Shown: one piece after another, positions 42,934-53,776 of the stretch
Position numbering within the stretch: the stretch's first letter is position 1
How the letters are laid out: each line of letters starts with the position of its first letter
Assembly: GCA_023935145.1 (NCBI GenBank)
Contig: CM043698.1
Span: forward strand, 41,503,501 to 41,567,500
Source: Bretschneidera sinensis
Taxonomy: Eukaryota; Streptophyta; Magnoliopsida; Brassicales; Akaniaceae
DNA: 64,000 nucleotides
Direction: 5' to 3'
Program-made: the position numbers and the translations under genes
The notes under the pieces: generated by a model
The model's database searches: none
Told to the model about the DNA's origin: nothing
What the model saw: only the letters and a program-made list of their open reading frames with translations

Positions 42934-44218
42934 TGATGAGAGCCATAAAATACATCTCAATAGTGTTTAATTGTTAGCATTTTAGGATTGATCTTGGTCT
43001 TTATTGCACTTTTATATGTTAATAACTCTAAAGTGATATTATTGGACCACTGACTTATTTCTTTGCATTTTCAGATACTTTGAGTCCAAAAGAGAAGAAA
43101 AAGCGATCTTTGCTTAAAACACCAAGATTCTATGCATAATGAAGTTTCGGAGTGGTTGCGGAAAAGCAAACATAAAGAAAAAAATCAAGTCATTAGTGTG
43201 CACCGCGGTGCCCTTCAGCCAGCACCGCGGTGCCCATAAACCTCCACATATTGAACCGTCAGTGTGCACCGCGGTGCTCCTTAACCAGCACCACGGTGCC
43301 TAGAAGTACACCCAACCAAAGCTAAAGCCAACACTGCAGCGCCCATAAAGGAGCACCGCAGCGTGCACACGATGTTATATCTCCGAGTCAAAACTTAATT
43401 AGGGTTTTAAACAATAGATTAAACCCGAAAACACCCTTGGACCTTTTTACTATAAATAGATCACTTAGGTTTTAAGAGAAGGGAATCAATTGGAGGCTGG
43501 ACAAGGTCCAAAGACTCAAGGAGGAGCCCCATGGCCATCTAATCTCCAAGCAAGGCGAAGGGATGAATCCCTAGGTGTAGTTGTTCTTATTTTCCCTTAT
43601 TTGATTCAGTTGTAATAGGAATTTATTGTTAAAACATTATTATGATTTACTTTTTAATCTAATTATAAGATTTTATCTATTCCGGTGATTATATTTTTCT
43701 CCTTGATATAAATTTAGTAATGCTTTTCTTATGTCAAGATTGTTTGGGTACAATTGAGTTCGGTAGATTTAGCCTTTAGGTTTGTCCATTACTGCAATAT
43801 TGTCAACAAAGATATATTGTCATTTCTTGATAAACCTATAGGATAGATCATGTGTGCATGAATCGAAAATAAAAAGTATTTCATAACAATCATATTGGGG
43901 TTTATATATGTGCTCATTGAACATTTACCAATTGCCTGTTTGGAATGTGAAACTCGCAATTGAGATAAAAACAACTGAATCAAGTTAAGAATAGGGCAAC
44001 GAACCTAGCGAGGATTCCCGGATCCTTATTGTTTCCCTATTATATTTTACAATATATTTTACATAATTACTTCATTACCAAAAGTTCATATTTTCTCACT
44101 TAAATCTTTATCGTTTGTGTTATGGTTCACACCTTCTTTTGTAGTTAACTTGTTTCCCTGTGGAATCGGCACCCCAAAGCTGTGCTACGACAACCACGTT
44201 ATGTTTCGGGTGTAATCA
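42934..44218 (+). repeat. E6 3' LTR (1285 bp)
   Basis: Collinear with the 5' LTR but about 22 bp longer, because the palindromic cluster (43195-43375) keeps an extra CAGCACCGCGGTGCCC unit near 43218. Its copies are closer to perfect palindromes than those in the 5' LTR. Confidence 0.93.
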
Positions 44219-44655
44219 AAGCCAAACCACTCCTTTTCTAGCATGAGTTATCGCCATATACTCTGCTTCCGTGAATGAAAGAGAAACAAAACTTTGCCTT
44301 TTGCTCATCCAGCTTACCGTCCCACCAAACAGATTGAACACATATCCGCTTATAGACCTCCAACTATCAATGTCTCTTCTCCAGTTAGCATTAACAGTTC
44401 TTACAATATCAAGATTCTTCTTACCTCCCATAGCTCTGTTACACAATGCAAACTCTAACATGCCATGAAGATATCTAAAAGCTCTCTTGATTTCAGTCCA
44501 ATGCTTTTTCCCAAGATTAGACATATATCTGCTCTGGTCTTGCACACACCATGACGTAGATCAAGCTTCCAACCGCACTAATATAAGGTACATGCACCAT
44601 CTCTTCAGCTTCTTCCTCCGTCTTCAGACATTATTCCCCAGATAACTTGGTTCCC
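44219..44655 (-). pseudogene. E5 Copia RT end and RNase H, N-terminal part
   Basis: Minus-strand 44655-44546 reads as the RT-RNase H linker (PLGTKLSG, then VPYISAVGSLIYVMVCARP). Positions 44545-44219 contain GKKHWTEIKRAFRYLHG, SISGYVFNLFGGTVSWMSKR and SFTEAEYMAITHA, ending in WL at the E6 junction. It continues at 37953. The upstream RT is not on this strand; a matching piece lies inverted at 44656-45037. Confidence 0.85.
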
Positions 44656-45037
44656 AAAGGTAAGGAAGAGCTGGTATGTAAATTGAAGAAGTCTTTGTAC
44701 GGATTAAAGTAGTCACCACGAATTTGGTACTATAAGTTTGATACATATGTCATTCAGCTTGGGTTCACTCGCAGCTATGCTGATCACTATGCCTACGTGA
44801 AAAGGTTAAGGGTTGATTTTGTCATTTTAACTTTGTATGTTGATGATATGTTGTTGATTGGAAATAACAGGAAGATGATTAGCACTGTGAAGGCATCGTT
44901 GGCAAGGCAGTTTGACATAAAATACGTAGGGCCAGTAAACTTTATCTTGGGTATGTAGATAAAAAGGGATCGTGAAAATCGAAAACTGTGGCTAAGTCGA
45001 AAAAAGTATATTGAAGAAGTGTTGAAGAAATTCAACA
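44656..45037 (+). pseudogene. Copia reverse-transcriptase fragment, inverted relative to E5
   Basis: Plus-strand frame GKEELVCKLKKSLYGLK, stop, SPRIWYYKFDTYV, then the catalytic box LYVDDMLLIGNN (about 44833-44870), VKASLARQFDIKYVGPVNFI, a stop, and KKYIEEVLKKFNIS. It ends exactly where the E5 minus-strand piece begins in a normal Copia RT, so it is probably the missing E5 segment turned round. Confidence 0.8.
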
Positions 45038-45444
45038 TAAGCTTTTGAGTTTATATAGTCTCCTATATTATATGGGTCTTTGCTTGGCGGACTCTTCAAG
45101 CCCAAGTTTCTCCTAAACTTGGGTCATCATGCCTAATAGTGGTATCAGAGTTGGTGACTTTCCAAATGTATCTGTTAGACTATCGTGCGAATTTGGACTT
45201 AGTATAAGCATGATGGTGAGAGGGAGATTGTTGGGAATATTCACATGTGAGTAAAGAGAAGTGAAAAATCAATCCCACATGGAGAAAAAAACTAGATAAG
45301 TGAATGACATATATATGGTAGTGGAACCAAAACCCATTAGCTTAAGCTTTTGAGTTCATATGGTCTTCTACATCATAATAGGCCTTTCCTTGGCGGACTC
45401 TCAAAGCCCAAGTTTCTCCCAAACTTGGGTCATCATTCCTAACA
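45038..45444 (+). mobile_element. TRIM-like miniature retroelement, 5' LTR truncated
   Basis: Partial 5' LTR (45038-45138), PBS TGGTATCAGAG (45140-45150), about 75 bp of internal DNA, PPT GAGAGGGAGAT (45218-45228) and a complete 216-bp 3' LTR (45229-45444) bounded by TGTTGGGAAT and ATTCCTAACA. Both LTRs share AAGCCCAAGTTTCTC and AAACTTGGGTCATCAT. It is non-coding and would depend on other elements. Confidence 0.75.
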
Positions 45445-46970
45445 CTGGCTTCATATAAATTTACAAGTCTAACAGATATATAGTTCTATAGCCTCACTAA
45501 TGATACTCAACAAATTAAAATAAATTATTATCTAGTTATAATGATTCTTTGTTTTTACTACAGAAAGGCAAAAAAAGAGGCAGCTCAATTGTTGTTTAAG
45601 GCCTTATGGACCGTATGATTACTTCGGGCATATAGTAAGTATAGAATAGCAACTAGTAGTTAATAGAAATCTTATTATCTACACTAGAAAAGGCTAAAAG
45701 AGAGAAGTGGACAAATTCTTAAGTGTCCATTGGACTTAGCTTTTGTTTGTATAGCTCATTGTGGAAGAAAACTAGACTGTTAAAGAGAGTAGAGCTTTGG
45801 CTATCTCTGTTGTTCTCTATTTTATGGTGCATTTTGTTGGGACTTGTTGCTTGTGTTTTGTGTATGGAGATGTGTTTTAGTGGTCTTAACCAAGTGTGTT
45901 TGGTATGGATTAGATTGTGGAGAGTTTTTCCTGGCTTTGAGTGGGTAAGTGTGTTTGCATGTTTCAAAGTGTCTCTATTTTCTTGGTGTTTTTCAGATTG
46001 TTTTTGGGATTTTGTGTTTGTGTTTCTGGTTTTGTTGCAAGGAAGGTGTAGTGTAAGGAAGCAAGGAAACATTTTGTGGAGAGTTGCTTCTATTTTTTTT
46101 TATCTCGGGTGAAAGATGGTGGGGTGCATTTATAAGATATGACAAGTGGATGGGCGGTGGATGTGACATGTTTGCGGCTTGGTGTGATTGTTTGAGTAGT
46201 GGAAGATGATGATTGTGGTTTGGTGTGACTGTTTGGGTGTTGGGAAGGTTTTGGAGGTGCTAGTGATGATTGTGTGAAAGGAGATTTTGATTTGATTTTT
46301 GAAGGGCTACAATAAGCCTTGTGTTCAAGCTTAGGTGTGACTGGGTAATTGATGGTGTGGTGAGGGAAAAGAATTACTGGTAGGCAGCGATGATGGTGCA
46401 GTGTGGTGAGGGATTTTGTTGGTAGGCAAGAAGGGATGTGGTGTGACAGGGAGGGCTAGGGTGCGATGGTAAGGGATGTGGACATAACTGAATGGGCGGT
46501 GAACATAATAGCACGATGGGCGAGAGATTTTGGTGATGATGGTGCAATATGAAAAACTTACATGGTCTGATTATGTCCCCGAAAAGATTCTTATGTGGAT
46601 CTGGTGATCTGTACATCACACAGTAAGGAGCTGCAGCAAGCTTTGGGCTCGAGTTTGGGCCTAGAATAGTTTTAAAGGCTAATTTGGGTTTGATTTAAAT
46701 GATTTTAATAATAGACCCACGCAGATTAAAAAGAAAGGTCCAAATGGTTTGGGTTCAGGCGATTGAGGTGGCTTGCGGTTTTTGGGCTATTTTAGGCTAA
46801 TGTTTATATTTCAGGTTTGAAGGGTTTGTGCGGATTAAAATGGGTTTCAACTCCGAAATTAAGTTCAGGTCTCCAATTTCAACAACTTTGAGTGCATCAG
46901 GACCAATATTCATCATCGCGCTTTAGACGCAGCCCATTCCAAATTTTTGAGAACAAAATTGAGTGTCTAC
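45445..46970. other. Intergenic DNA, G+T-rich on the plus strand
   Basis: About 45720-46650 is markedly rich in G and T on the plus strand. The one longer frame there (45723-46112) has no recognisable domain and looks like a by-product of composition. Nothing else identified. Confidence 0.45.
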
Positions 46971-47122
46971 AGTACCATGTGGTTTGACCTTGTTAAACTT
47001 CACTACCAGAGGTTTAAAAAGTTAAGTTTAAGTACCTTGTGGTATGGTCGTTAGCCAATTAAGGCTAACAACGTTAAGTTTGTACCTGCATACTTAACAC
47101 ATCAGCAAATGATCGACACATG
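46971..47122 (+). repeat. Left terminal inverted repeat enclosing E8
   Basis: AGTACCATGTGGTTTGACCTT onward is inverted at 58323-58179. It includes GTTTAAAAAGTTAAGTTTA, the internal palindrome GTTAGCCAATTAAGGCTAAC (47050-47069) and GTACCTGCATACTT. It resembles termini of Mutator-like MITEs; no target duplication was found. Confidence 0.6.
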
Positions 47123-47215
47123 TTAACCTAAAATTATATCTACATTGAATTGGTTTTTGAGAAAATTAATTAATTTAAAATATATATATATCTACATTGA
47201 ATTGGTTTTTGCTAT

Positions 47216-48522
47216 TGTTAACCTTTAATTTTAGTAATTTTTTCCACACTGAGGAGGCTAATGACAGCCTGAATTTATTTTTATTGCCGTGGACTAGGCA
47301 TAAGAATAAGAATAAACGGTGGTTGACTTAGTCTTAACCCACTCATTTGATTTTCTTAAATAATTTAAGGAGTAGTTAGTGAAGAAAATCATGGCCTTAT
47401 TTTGAGTAAGAAATGGTTAGTGAAAGATATTTTTCATCCACGAAGCATGATCAAATTGTGGGTAGTTATTGCCCTAAATAGAAGGAACCATCATTAGCAC
47501 AATCAATAAGATTCAGGTTATTCAGTTTAAGCTAGAGCAAAATTACGGCTTGACCTAGTCACATTGTCCTGAACTTGGCAGAATGTCGGTCTAGCAGGAT
47601 CACATCAACAACAAGAACTCGAGAGCAAGCAATATTATTTTGACCAAGCTTTCCATGTTTCCACTTCCTATATGATCTCCAAAAATATCTCCATGATTGG
47701 ATGAAATGGGAAGTTAATTCAAGGAAAATGGGGGAGTGAGTGAGAAAATTAGGAGTAAGAAATGTAACTACCACCTATAGATGATAATAAATATAAGAAA
47801 CATCAACAATTGAAACTCCAACAACCTACCCACAACAAATCAAAAACAACAGACTTGATGTCTTTTACAAAACATCAACTGCTATCTCTCCAACCTCCTG
47901 ATCTTCTGTAATTTCTTCTATCTTCTTCAACCTCAATCTCCAACTGTAATTCTCCCATTTCTTTTCTTCTTCTCTGCAATATCTTTCATTCTCATCCTCA
48001 TTCTTCTGACTTCTGTAACTAGACTGTTTAGACTATCAATTTATTATTGATTTCTTGCAATCTTAATACAAATTCCCAGTACTATTCATTTTTGTAACTT
48101 GTATTACTTTTGAATTGCTATCTATGATAGACGTTCAAGAATCTAGGTGATTTTGTAACTCGAAATTATTGTACAATCATTTGATAGTTAGACCTATCCA
48201 GACTGACGACTAGGTGCACTATGACGTTGTTTGGGTCCAGCTTAAAACCAACTTTAAGTTTAAGTTTATTTTTAAAAATTTGTCAAAAACTTAATCAAAT
48301 CAATTCAAACGACTTATTAATTGATGTTTTATTGTTACTTAATAAAACTTAATAAGATCTAATTCAATTTGACTACGTTTTTGATAAAATTTAAAAATAA
48401 ATTATAACTTAAAGTTGACTTTAAGCTAGATCCAAACATTGTCTACAACACTTTGAAGCTCTTAGATTCTAGCACACCCGCAACACACACACATACACTC
48501 GGACGGGTTTTGAAGGGTAGTA
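47216..48522 (+). repeat. E8 5' LTR
   Basis: It begins TGTTAACC. It shares with 57056-58126 the segments GTGGACTAGGCA, GGTTGACTTAGTCTTAACCC-like, CTTCCTATATGATCTCC-like and ACACTCGGAC. It is longer only because of the MITE at 48223-48443. Confidence 0.75.
48223..48443. mobile_element. 221-bp MITE inside the E8 5' LTR
   Basis: Absent from the E8 3' LTR, where GCACTACAACACTTTG is uninterrupted (about 58050). Termini GACGTTGTTTGGGTCCAGCT and, inverted, GACAATGTTTGGATCTAGCT; the inverted similarity runs on through AAAGTCAACTTTAAGTT. TAT (48220-48222) and TAC (48444-48446) are the probable 3-bp duplication. TGTTTGG termini and 3-bp duplication suggest a PIF/Harbinger (Tourist-like) element. Confidence 0.75.
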
Positions 48523-48611
48523 ATATTTTGGCACACCCAGTGAGACCCAAGTGATCAAGCTCAAAATGGTAGTGAAAACAAAGAATAGCATAAAAGATAA
48601 CAATCTTGATG
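48523..48611 (+). other. E8 primer-binding region
   Basis: TGGCACACCCAGTGAGACCC begins at 48529. The tRNA it would match was not identified. E7 begins 70 bp further on. Confidence 0.45.
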
Positions 48612-48616
48612 CCCAT

Positions 48617-49892
48617 TGTTGTGCATTTATCCACCTAAATTAATGAGCGAATAATCGTACAGTTTTACTTGCAAGTGAACAAGGTCAACAGTAGCATAGT
48701 GTGCGAATGCAAGATCATCTCGACAAGGATTGGTAAAGTTCAATTTAGAATTAGTTTCAAAATAATGAAATAAAAACAAGAGAAATAAATATTGAGTTTG
48801 AAATAATAAAGATAAAGGCGTAGGGACTTGATATCCACCACTAATCATGCTACCACAACAAAATAGTATGCCAATGCTTTACTTACGTCATGAATACCTA
48901 ATGTTTGTCAACCTAAGGGCATGGTATCTACTCCTTAAGCTATTGATCTCCTTAAGCAACGAGTTAGGCATGGTATCTACTCTAACTCTTTTCTCTCTCA
49001 AGGGATTCAGCATGGTGTATACTAAGTTGTTCCTTAAGAGAGCATAGGATCTATGGAAATCAACAACCACACGGGACCTAGGGCATGGTATATACTCTCG
49101 GTTTTCCACGTTGATTAACCCAAGAATCTGGCGTGGATATCTTTTGTTACTAATGTTAAACTTAGGACTCGATCATCCAAATTGATTCAACTAACTAATC
49201 CATACCATATGCATACGTTGATCAGACACACACCTATGAGGAATTTAAATAAAATCATATATTAATCAAGTTAAGCAACATAATGTAAATATCACAAAGG
49301 CCCCAATACTGAATTTATTTAGTAAACATAATTAGGGCTTCAGCCAAGCCTTTACTAAAATTTTAAGTACACATAATAAAAAAAAAGAAAAAAAAGAAAC
49401 CCGAGAGAAGTCGTCAATTCTCCTCCACAGTTTCCTTCTCCGATCTTCCCAAACAAAAACTAAACTAAAAGGAAGATACTGTTTCTGTGTTTTACAAGTC
49501 TATTTATAGGGTTCTAAGGACACTCGAAAACCCTAATTTCCAAAACAGGACCCAAACCATTATTTCCAAAACAGGTTCTGCCGTTTTTACTGTTCACTAC
49601 CGTACGTGTGCGCTCGATCGCAGCTCCTTTTGCACTCGAGCATAACCTTCTTCTTGTGTGCGAGTGCAGATTGCACTTGATCCTGGCTTGGGCACTGGTG
49701 CGCTCGATCGCACTAAGCAACTGACAGATTTTCCAGATTTGCTCTTTGAGCTCTAAAATGCTTCATTTTCTCCAAGAACCTATAAAAACCCATAAAACAC
49801 AGAAAGGAAGTAAAATAGCATAAAATACACAAACTAAGAGCTTAATAAATGTAAATTAAGGGGCTTAAATATGGATATTTAAGTACTTATCA
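48617..49892 (-). repeat. E7 3' LTR (1276 bp)
   Basis: The minus strand starts TGATAAGTACTTAAATAT at 49892. Contains the R/U5 repeated unit (48915-49100), TATA region (about 49500-49512) and palindromic GCTCGATCG cluster (49605-49715). Confidence 0.9.
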
Positions 49893-51341
49893 CACCCCAA
49901 AACTTACATATTGCTAGTCCCTTAGCAATACGAAACTAAAACTAAATGAAAAACAACAAAGATAAATTCAGCATTCATGTTTTATTTAAAAACTTGGGTT
50001 GCATAGAAAACTATGATGATAGTTCATGAGTAATCTTATAATAAAAACACATTTTTGCAATGAATAAGGATTTTAAAAGTTCATATTACTTACACAAGGC
50101 TAGTTTAAGACATCACAAGTTGGCTTAGTGTATATGGTGGATTAGCACAGAAAAGATGGAACTTCCAAACATTTCTAATGTATAGTGTTTCGGTGTCTAA
50201 ACCTTTATCGAATTCCTTGTTAGACGAAACAAAAATGACATAGTTTTTACTTCTTTTCTTTTTCTTTCATCATGAGATCTTTGCCATGTTGAGTTTCATT
50301 AAGCTTTCTAATTAACCCTTGTAGTGAGTGTTTAGCCAATGACTCCCAAACCAGATGGTTCTAGGGCATTAGGTGTGAAGACACCCCTAAAGACTTATTA
50401 TCTCGAGTAAAAAAGGCTACGAAACTAACAGGTCTTAATGCTTCCAAGCAAAAATTCCTACCTATTGACGTGAACACTCACTGCTTACTGAGGCAAGAGG
50501 TCCAGTTACTTAACAAAATTTTTTATGATCATTAAATGCTTAATCCCCACCTTTTGACGTGAACACTCAATGCTTACTGAGGCAAGAGGTCCAGTTACTC
50601 AGTGGAAATTTCATTTAATGATCATTAGGAGCATTTTATTTTCTCTTTTTGCATGATGGACATTTTTCTCTTTATTTATCTATGCCAAAGTGTTTATCTA
50701 ACAAGTTATTTGATTACAGTTAAGTCATGAAAACATATATATTAAAATTACATGTCATACCCCACACAAATGCGTGCTAATGTGCTCGTGTTAGATCTGG
50801 ATCAAACTCGTGAATTCTTAAGTGCCTTAAAGTAGGTAACTAACTTTTAAAATTCTTATTACTAGACTATGTGTTCTAGATTTTAAGATTACTAATGAAG
50901 TTTTATCATAATATTTGTTGTAAACAACCAAAAAAAATTTTCATTAAATATGAATGTGTATTTATCTAAAAAAAATTAGGACAAAGTGTGTGAATGTGTC
51001 TCCCATACCCCCAAACTTAAATTACACATTGTCCCCAATGTGTGAATAACATGGAAAGATCTTACTTAGGAGATGGAGAACTAGCTAGGTCGGCATGGCT
51101 CATAGCATACCCCCAAACTTGAACGGATGCACACATTGTCCCTAAAAAAGAAAAACTAACGTAATACGGGAAAACAAGAAGTATTAAAAATAAATAAATA
51201 ACAATAAATACGTAAAACAATAAAAATAAAAGGATAAGTTGTGGGGTGCCTCCCATGAGCACTAAGTTTAACGTCTTCAGCCGGACCAAGCCTTATTCTT
51301 CCCCAAAACTAAGATTGGCAGCAACTAGCACATGTAGTGTC
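49893..51341 (-). other. E7 3' non-coding region and PPT
   Basis: On the minus strand from gag outward: CATGGGAGGCACCCCA segment (about 51260-51245), G-rich runs near 51115 and 51018, the duplicated block 50628-50455, and the PPT GTTTTGGGGTG next to the LTR (one G-run shortened relative to E1). No ORF. Confidence 0.75.
50455..50628 (-). repeat. Conserved tandem duplication in E7 3' region
   Basis: Units 50455-50535 and 50543-50628 match the pairs in E1 and E2, including GACGTGAACACTCA, CTTACTGAGGCAAGAGGTCC and AATGATCATTA. One unit has lost part of its TACTCAGTGG end. Confidence 0.75.
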
Positions 51342-52187
51342 TTATTCTCTCCCATATAAGCATAAGTCAAATACATCGGCAATTGCTTCAACTCCAAATT
51401 TGGTGCCTGGACAATAAAAGGGAAAAAAAGTAGTATTAGAAAGCACAAGAGTGTCAAATGGATCGGTGTACTTACTTGGATGCTTTGGAGGGGCCTCAAG
51501 AAGGTGCACAATTTTAATGATGTCATCAGTAACATCCTTAGATTTTGGCTCAACATCTGATCCTTTGAAACAATGGGTGAGGGTGGTCTCCAATGGATCA
51601 ATGTGATGGACGTGAAAAACTTGCTCAACAACACCTTGCTGTTGTTCACTCAGCTCTTTAGCCAATTGCCCCACTCGTACTTCCAATCTTTGAATGGCTT
51701 GTTCATGCCTTGCAGTGGTTTGTCTTATCTCAGTCCGAAATTGCCTTTCCTTTGCCATAAACTGATCTTGTGAAGTCATCAATTGTTGTTGCTGAGTTGC
51801 CAACTGCATCACAAGACTCTCTAGGTCGCTTTTCTTTGATTCGGGAACTGAGTGGGCTGCTTGTTGGGAGTTCTTTTGTTGCCCTTGAAATTTCAAGGCA
51901 TTTTGATCGTTGCTTCATGAGAAGTTGGGGTGAGTCTGCCATCCAGGATTATAGGTATTTGCATATATATTGTAGTTGTTCGATCCCACATGATTTGCTT
52001 GCCCTTGATCTGCAGATGAATACAAGGGGCAAGTGTCAGTAATATGATCAAAATGAGAACATATAGCACATACCTGGAGTTGTTTGGCTCGTGGACTAGG
52101 TGTGATGTTTTGAGCAGTCATGGCTTTTATAAGCATATCTAGCTTTCTCTCCATAGCAGCTAGATAAGCATAACTAGCTTCCGCCAT
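51342..52187 (-). pseudogene. E7 gag remnant with two internal deletions
   Basis: The frame starts at the ATG at 52187 (MAEASYAYLAAMERKLDM), which fuses the gag start region directly to the segment before the zinc knuckle. The knuckle CAICSHFDHITDTC is intact (about 52075-52034). A TGA at 51917-51915 replaces the Trp of the NFSW motif; 51896-51342 continues in the same frame with a Gln-rich coil, then jumps from LAKELSEQQ straight to the post-protease sequence (VEQVFHVHHIDPLE), so the whole protease is missing. No particle protein could form. Confidence 0.85.
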
Positions 52188-52499
52188 TAGTGCTTCTCCT
52201 TCGAATGAATTAGTTGAAAAGCTTCAGTGTAGCAGTTTTAGTACTGCTTCTCGGGTACTATCTGGAGCTTTTGCGCTCGAGCGCACCAAGAACAACGCTC
52301 GATCGCACTGGGATTGCACTCGATCACACCAAGGAGTGCGCTCGATCGCAATGAGAATAGAAACTCCTCCTCTGCATACCTGAACAAAAACAGAAAATGA
52401 AAAGATGGAATAAATCTGAAAAAAAAAATAAAAAAAAAACTAACGAAAATAATTCCAAAAAGAAATTCAGCACAATCCCCGACAATGGTGCCAAAACCT
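52188..52499 (-). other. E7 leader
   Basis: On the minus strand: decayed PBS TGGCACCATTGTCGGGGA (about 52493-52476), T-rich tract with GTTCAG acceptor-like end near 52384, and four GCTCGATCG-type palindromic units (52272-52352). Confidence 0.7.
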
Positions 52500-53771
52500 T
52501 ATTTTACGTTTATCCACCTAAATTAATGAGCGAATAATCATACAATTTTACTTACAAGTGCACAAGGTTAATAGTAGCATAGTGTGCGAATGCAAGATCA
52601 TCTCCACAAGGATTGGTAAAGTTCGATTTAGAATTAGTTTTGAAATAATGAAATAAAAACAAGAGAAATAAATATTGAGTTTGAAATAATAAAGATAAAG
52701 GCGTAGGGACTTGATATCCATCACTAATCATGCTACCACAACAAAACAGTATGCCAATGCTTTACTCATGTCATGAATACCTAATGTTTGTCAACCTAAG
52801 GGCATGGTATCGACTCCTTAAGCTATTGATCTCCTTAAGCAACGAGTTAGGCATGGTATCTACTCTAACTCTTTCCTCTCTCAAAGGATTCAACATGGTG
52901 TATACTAAGTTGTTCCTTAAGAGAGCATAGGATCTGTGGAAATCGACAACCACACGGGACCTAGGGCAAGACATCTACTCCCAATTTCTCATGTTGATTA
53001 ACCCAAGCATCTGGCATGGTTATCTTTTGTTACTAATGTTAAACCCAGGATTCGGTCATCCAAATTGATTCAACTAACTAATCCATACCACATGCATACG
53101 TTGATCAAACACACACATATGAGGAATTTAAATAAAAATAGATATTAATCAAGTTAAGCAACACAACGTAAATATCGCAAAGGTGCTAATACTGAATTTA
53201 TTTAGTAAACATAATTAGGGCTTCAACCAAGCCCTTACTAAAATTTTAAGTACACATAATAAAAATAAAGGAAAGAAGAAACCCGAGAGAAGAGTCGTCA
53301 ATTCTCCTCCACAGTTTCCTTCTTCGATCTCCCCGAACAAAAACTAAACTAAAAGGAAGATATTGTTTCTGTGTTTTACAAGTCTATTTATAGGGTTCTA
53401 AGGACACTTGGAAACCCTAATTTCCAAAACAGGTTCTGTTGTTTTTACTGTTCACTGTCGTACGTGTGCACTCGATCGCAGCTCCTCTTATGCTCGAGTG
53501 TAGCCTTCTTCTTGTGTGCGAGCACAGATTGCGCTCGATCTTGGCTTGGGTGCTGGTGTGCTCGATCGCAGATCCTCTGCGCTTGATCGCACTAAGCAAC
53601 TAACAGATTTTCTAAATTTGCTCTTTGAGCTCCAAAATGCTTCCTTTTCTCTAAGAACCTATAAAAACCCATAAAACACAGAAAGGAAGTAAAATAGCAT
53701 AAAATACGCAAACTAAGAGCTTAACAAATGTAAATTAAGGGGCTTAAATATAAATATTTAAGCACTTATCA
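52500..53771 (-). repeat. E7 5' LTR (1272 bp)
   Basis: Collinear with 48617-49892; starts TGATAAGTGCTTAAATAT at 53771 on the minus strand. The two copies are clearly similar but carry scattered substitutions and small indels. Confidence 0.9.
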
Positions 53772-53776
53772 CCCAT

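Larger units (their letters stand above)
37959..44218 (+). mobile_element. E6: gag-only Gypsy element inserted in E5
   Basis: Complete plus-strand element of 6260 bp with perfect AAGCC duplications (37954-37958 and 44219-44223): 5' LTR 37959-39221, PBS 39227-39244, gag 39634-41259, long 3' non-coding region, PPT 42921-42933, 3' LTR 42934-44218. It has no protease active site, RT, RNase H or integrase. LTRs are unrelated in sequence to E1/E2, but the PBS type and the end of the internal coding region are shared. Confidence 0.92.
48617..53771 (-). mobile_element. E7: deleted Athila-like element inserted in E8
   Basis: Minus-strand element of 5155 bp with perfect CCCAT duplications (48612-48616 and 53772-53776): 5' LTR 53771-52500, leader with decayed PBS, short gag remnant 52187-51342, 3' non-coding region, PPT, 3' LTR 49892-48617. 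Same family as E1/E2 but missing the Gag capsid domain and the protease as well as pol. Confidence 0.92.

Noticed and set aside
45723..46112. A 129-residue open frame rich in Cys, Phe, Leu and Trp.
   Set aside because: Composition follows from the G+T-rich strand; no domain, repeat or splice context supports a gene.
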